A stretch of DNA of 9,467 nt, taken from assembly GCA_943328885.2 (NCBI GenBank), contig CALQBT020000070.1, positions 1 through 9,467 of the forward strand. The letters are read 5' to 3'. The position numbers were made by a program, and so were the translations under genes. Below are positions 6,454 to 9,467 of this stretch, in pieces. The stretch comes from Bordetella parapertussis. Lineage in GTDB: Bacteria > Pseudomonadota > Gammaproteobacteria > Burkholderiales > Burkholderiaceae_C. Position 1 is the stretch's first letter. The number at the start of each line of letters is the position of its first letter. The notes under the pieces were generated by a model. That model was not told the DNA's origin. It saw only the letters and a list, made by a program, of their open reading frames with translations, and made no database searches.

Positions 6454-7082
6454 CGCTTGGCCGCGCCGGTGTCGCACCAGGCCCGCACCGCGCAGGCGCT
6501 GCATTTGGGCGATCTCGCGGTGCAGACATAGCGCCCGTGCAGGATCAGCCAGTGGTGGGCGTCGCGCCGGTACGCTGCCGGCACGCGCTGGTCGAGCTGC
6601 TTTTCCACCGCTTGCGGTGTCTTGCCAGGTGCCAGCCCACTGCGGTTGCAGATCCGGAACACATGGGTGTCGACCGGGTTGGTGGCTTCGCCAAAGGCGA
6701 CGTTGAGCACCACGTTGGCGGTCTTGCGGCCCACGCCGGGCAGGTTCTGGAGCGCCTCGCGGCTGCGCGGCACCTGGCCGCCGTGCTGCTCGACCAGGAT
6801 GCGGCAGGTCTGGATCAGGTGCTTGGCCTTGTTGCGGTACAGGCCAATGGTGCGGATCTGCTCGGCCACCGCAGCCTCGCCCAACGCGAGCATGCGCTGC
6901 GGCGTGTTGGCTAGCGCGAACAGCCGCCGGGTGGCCTTGTTGACGCTGACATCGGTGGCCTGTGCCGACAGCAGCACGGCGGCCAGCAACTCGAACACCG
7001 AGGTGTATTCGAGCTCGCTGGCGGGCTGCGGGTTGGCGGCGGCCAGCGTCTCGAAGAAAGGCGTGATGGCAGCGGTTTTCAT
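6450..7082 (-). CDS. nth: Endonuclease III
   Basis: This bifunctional DNA glycosylase/AP-lyase removes oxidised pyrimidines in base-excision repair. It has 210 residues and lines up with the E. coli enzyme without gaps in the key parts. The helix-hairpin-helix LPGVGRKTANVVL contains the catalytic Lys120, Asp138 sits in VDTHVFR, and the C-terminal [4Fe-4S] loop has Cys187, Cys194, Cys197 and Cys203 (C-x6-C-x2-C-x5-C). The ATG at 7082 lies nine bases after the stop of the EamA gene, and the stop overlaps the btuF start. Its neighbourhood with rsxB recalls the E. coli rsxABCDGE-nth operon. Every diagnostic residue is present, so it should be active. Confidence 0.96.
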   Translation of the reverse strand: MKTAAITPFFETLAAANPQPASELEYTSVFELLAAVLLSAQATDVSVNKATRRLFALANTPQRMLALGEAAVAEQIRTIGLYRNKAKHLIQTCRILVEQHGGQVPRSREALQNLPGVGRKTANVVLNVAFGEATNPVDTHVFRICNRSGLAPGKTPQAVEKQLDQRVPAAYRRDAHHWLILHGRYVCTARSPKCSACAVRAWCDTGAAKR

Positions 7083-7091
7083 GGGTCTTGT

Positions 7092-7996
7092 TCAGGCCGT
7101 TCTGAATTTGAGCTGGGGCGCTATCTGCACCGCCAGGATGCAGGTCAGGATCAGCGCGCAGCCGGCCAGTCCGCTGGCCGGCAGTCTGTCGCCCATCCAC
7201 CAGGCGCCGAACAGCGCGGCGAACAGGGTTTCGGACGACAGGATGATCGCCGCGTCGGCCGGCTGGGCATGGCGCTGGCCGACCACCTGCAAGGTGAAAG
7301 CGACCCCACCGACAACACGCCGGTGTAGACGATCGCCCCGGCCGCTGCGCGCAGGCCCTCAGCCGTGAGGGTTTCGCTGGCCAGCGCCACCGCGCCGCTG
7401 AGCAGCGCGCAGACCGCGAACTGGCCGCAGGACAACAGGTAAGCCCCGCGCAGCCGGTTCGCCACCTGGCCCACCAGCAGCACATGCACGGCCCAGGGCA
7501 GGGCGCTGAGCATGACCCAGGCGTCGCCGCTCGACAGGGTTTGCAGCGACGCGCCGGTCAACAGCCAGGTGCCGACCATGCAGCCCGCTGCCGCCGGCCA
7601 GACACTCCAGTGCGGCAATTCGCGCTGCAAGCCCCAGGCCAGCAGCGGCACCAGCGGCACGTAGAGCGCGGTCAGGAAGCCGGCGTTGGTCACGCTGGTC
7701 GTGACCAGGCCGATCTGCTGCATCACCACGCCGCAGCACAGCAAGCTGCCGAGTGCGACGATCCAGAGCGCTTCGGCTCGGCCTGGTGATCGCCCAGCCG
7801 TGCGCAGCGTGCGCCACTCGAGCCAGGCCAGCGGCGCGACCACGGCCGCACCCAGCGCAAAGCGCAGCGCGGTGAAGCCCAGCGGCCCGACGTTGTCCAT
7901 GCCCAGCGACTGGCCGACGAAGGCCGAGCCCCAGATCAACGCGGCCAGCAGCAGCAAGGCGTTGGCTCGGAGCCGGGTCATGGGGGGCGCGGTCAT
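7092..7996 (-). pseudogene. EamA/DMT-family transporter, interrupted by a one-base frameshift
   Basis: This encodes a ten-helix drug/metabolite transporter with two EamA repeats. The first starts with LLLLAALIWGSAFVGQ, and the second should contain the SSETLFAALFGAWWMGDRLP motif. The first part is open from the ATG at 7996 to about 7308. There the frame shifts in a run of four G on the minus strand (plus-strand CCCC, 7304-7307), and the continuation VAFTLQVVGQRHA to the stop at 7092 is in another frame. One extra base would restore VGVAFTLQVV and a normal 301-residue protein. Without it, translation ends at 7151 with about 50 foreign residues. Homopolymer position makes a sequencing error plausible. 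The start overlaps the rsxB stop as ATGA; an ATG at 7981 is an alternative. The substrate is unknown. Confidence 0.85.
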
Positions 7997-8709
7997 GGCT
8001 TGTCGCGCTCAGCCTGGCGGGCGCGGGCGCGCGCCAGCGCTGCGGCGATCACTGCGCGCTTGGCATCGACCACGGCCGGATCGGTGTGTCGAGTCTGGGC
8101 CGGCAGGTCGGCCAGCTTGCGCTCGGCCTTGGTGGCCAGGCGCTCGTCTTGCTCGCGCTGCAATCGGGCCGCGCGCTGCTGGCGCGCGTCGTAGCGCTGG
8201 CGAGCTTGATCGGCCTGCGGCGCCGACCAGGCTTGCCAGCCGCTGCGCTCGCCCGTCACCGGCAACAAGGCGATGCAGTCGACCGGGCACACCGGCAGGC
8301 ACAGCTCGCAACCGGTGCACAGCGCGTCGATCACGGTGTGCATGCGCTTGGGCGCGCCGATGATGCAGTCGACCGGGCAGGCCTTGATGCACAGCGTGCA
8401 GCCTATGCACCAGGCTTCATCGATCACCGCCAGCAGGCGCGGGCCTTCCAGGCCTCGGCTGCGGTCGAGCGGCAGCACCGGCTGGTGGGTGAGTTCTGCC
8501 AGCCTGGCGATGCCTTCTGCGCCGCCGGGCGGGCAGCGGTTGATCTCAGCGGCACCGGCGGCCACCGCTTCGGCATAGGCCCGGCAATCGGGGTAGCCGC
8601 AGCGGGTGCACTGGGTCTGCGGCAGCGCGGCATCGATTTGATCGGCCAGCGCCGACCACTCGGCTCGGGTGGGCGGTGTGGCAGAGGGCGTGTCAGCGGT
8701 GAAATTCAC
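7993..8709 (-). CDS. rsxB: Electron transport complex subunit RsxB/RnfB-type ferredoxin protein
   Basis: This 238-residue iron-sulfur protein has an N-terminal Fes-type cluster motif (Cys34, 37, 42 and 59: C-x2-C-x4-C-x16-C, in CTRCGYPDCRAYAEA). Two 4Fe-4S ferredoxin motifs follow: Cys101/104/107/111 (CIGCTLCIKACP) and Cys131/134/137/141 (CTGCELCLPVCP). A charged, probably coiled-coil tail follows residue 160. The hydrophobic membrane anchor found at the N-terminus of gammaproteobacterial RnfB is absent. The chosen start is a GTG at 8709, eight bases after the phaZ stop and with GAGG just upstream; no ATG fits. No other rnf/rsx subunit lies nearby, so its electron partner is unknown. Association with nth is conserved in enterobacteria. 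Confidence 0.88.
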   Translation of the reverse strand: MNFTADTPSATPPTRAEWSALADQIDAALPQTQCTRCGYPDCRAYAEAVAAGAAEINRCPPGGAEGIARLAELTHQPVLPLDRSRGLEGPRLLAVIDEAWCIGCTLCIKACPVDCIIGAPKRMHTVIDALCTGCELCLPVCPVDCIALLPVTGERSGWQAWSAPQADQARQRYDARQQRAARLQREQDERLATKAERKLADLPAQTRHTDPAVVDAKRAVIAAALARARARQAERDKP

Positions 8710-8717
8710 CGCCTCGA

Positions 8718-9248
8718 TTATCCCTGTGCGGTCTTGCCCGACTTCCTGGCCGGGCGCTTGGCGCGCGTCCTGGCCGCTGGCGCTGCAGCGACTTGCAGCG
8801 CGGCTTCGGTGGTGCGCTCGGCTGGCGCTTGAACGGGCGCTTCGGCTTCGGCCGCTGCGTTGTAGCGGGCGATGAAGTCCCTGACCACCGGGTAGGCCAT
8901 GTCGCGCCAGCGCCGTCCGGCGAAGATTCCGTAGTGGCCCGCGCCCTCGACGTCGTAGCGGAACATGTGCTGCTTCGAGATCCCGGTGCACAGCGCATGC
9001 GCGGCGTGGGTCTGGCCGGCGCCCGAGATGTCGTCGAGTTCGCCTTCGATCGTCAGCATCGCACCGGTCTTGATGTCTTGCGGCCGCACCTGCACGCCGT
9101 CTTTGTACCAAGTGCCGTTGACCAGTGCGAAGTCCTGGAACACCACCTTGATCGTGTCGAGGTAGTACTCGGCCGGCATGTCGAGCACCGCGTTGTACTC
9201 GTCGTAGAACTCGCGGTGCGAGTCGGCCGAGTTGTCGTCGCCGCGCAC
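8718..9248 (-). CDS. phaZ: Intracellular PHA (PHB) depolymerase, C-terminal part
   Basis: The visible 176 C-terminal residues belong to the intracellular poly(3-hydroxybutyrate) depolymerase family (alpha/beta hydrolase). Typical stretches are VRGDDNSADSHREFYDEYNA, MPAEYYLDTIKVVFQDF, LVNGTWYKDGVQVRPQDI, TIEGELDDISGAGQT (holding the predicted catalytic Asp) and GAGHYGIFAGRRWRDM (predicted catalytic His). The nucleophilic Cys lies further upstream, outside the window. An Ala/Pro/Glu-rich then Lys/Arg-rich tail (TRAKRPARKSGKTAQG) ends the protein. True homology stops at the Val codon 9248-9246. Upstream of it this strand is the reverse complement of the gene's own preceding segment, so an ATG at 9368 would start a chimeric 216-residue product. 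rsxB begins eight bases downstream. Confidence 0.85.
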   Translation of the reverse strand: MRGDDNSADSHREFYDEYNAVLDMPAEYYLDTIKVVFQDFALVNGTWYKDGVQVRPQDIKTGAMLTIEGELDDISGAGQTHAAHALCTGISKQHMFRYDVEGAGHYGIFAGRRWRDMAYPVVRDFIARYNAAAEAEAPVQAPAERTTEAALQVAAAPAARTRAKRPARKSGKTAQG

Positions 9249-9467
9249 CATGACCATGATGGGCGGGCCGATCGACGCGCGGCTGTCGCCCACGGCGGTC
9301 AACAACCTGGCCATGAACAAGAGTCTCGAGTGGTTCGAGAACAACGTCATCTTCCGCGTGCCCACCAATTACCCTGGCAGCCAGCGCCGGGTGTACCCGG
9401 GTTTCCTGCAGCACACCGGGTTCATCGCCATGAACCCCGGCCGTCATGCGCAGTCGCACTACGACTA
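9241..9467 (+). pseudogene. phaZ: Internal segment of the same PHA depolymerase in inverted orientation
   Basis: Read on the plus strand in the frame of the CCG codon at 9241, this stretch encodes PRTMTMMGGPIDARLSP, then NNLAMNKSLEWFENNVIFRV, GSQRRVYPGFLQHTGFIAM and NPGRHAQSHYDY to the window end. These are unmistakable PHA-depolymerase sequences that in an intact protein come immediately before the LVRGDD... part encoded on the minus strand. No stop interrupts the frame. It is therefore not a second gene but a piece of phaZ turned around, with the junction inside CCGCGCACC (9241-9249). See the findings for real inversion versus artefact. Confidence 0.85.

Noticed and set aside
5587..7485. 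A 632-codon minus-strand open frame spanning btuF, nth and part of the EamA gene
   Set aside because: Only its last 288 codons (btuF) match a protein family. The upstream part is arginine/alanine-rich out-of-frame translation of nth and the transporter.
8710..9459. Upstream extension of rsxB to a 488-residue frame
   Set aside because: The region encodes the PHA depolymerase in another frame, and the ferredoxin protein ends naturally at its GTG start.
1..9467. CRISPR arrays, tRNA or rRNA genes, insertion sequences
   Set aside because: No regularly spaced repeats, tRNA-like cloverleaf, rRNA sequence or transposase was seen on either strand.

Overview
The window is GC-rich and densely coding. 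Its gene set (6S RNA beside zapA, an RsxB without a visible membrane anchor next to nth, and an intracellular PHB-depolymerase family protein) points to a betaproteobacterium. A Burkholderiales member of the Rubrivivax/Leptothrix/Ideonella type is the likeliest; this is inferred from gene content and protein style, not from a search.

Left part, minus strand (1-1411): a small coiled-coil ZapB-like gene overlaps zapA by four bases. Downstream come the gene for 6S RNA (about 604-780, recognised from its closing stem and central-bubble hairpin), an EVE-domain protein and the start of a TauE/SafE permease that runs off the left edge. The last two are joined by a TGATG stop/start overlap. The layout resembles the enterobacterial zapA-ssrS-ygfA locus, with the EVE gene in the place of ygfA.

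Middle, plus strand (1511-5508): a complete cobalamin riboswitch (1511-1774) precedes btuB (outer-membrane TonB-dependent receptor), btuC (inner-membrane permease) and btuD (ATPase). The stretch after the aptamer has no classical SD. It can form two mutually exclusive helices around the possible start codons, so it is a candidate expression platform. A UUCG-capped hairpin lies in the convergent gap after btuD.

Right part, minus strand (5587-9248): in transcription order, the 3' end of a PHA depolymerase gene (phaZ), rsxB, an EamA-family permease broken by a one-base frameshift, nth and btuF. Most junctions are overlapped or only 8-9 bases apart, so this looks like one operon. btuF, the periplasmic B12-binding protein needed by BtuCD, is therefore in a different and oppositely oriented unit from the riboswitch-controlled btuBCD.

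The most unusual feature is at the right edge. From about 9241 to the end, the PLUS strand encodes the stretch of the same PHA depolymerase that should directly precede the part encoded on the MINUS strand. The gene is inverted at a 9-bp motif (CCGCGCACC, 9241-9249) that fits both reading directions. This is either a small real inversion (about 230 bp, possibly switchable) or a chimera or assembly artefact. The sequence just past the window end would decide.
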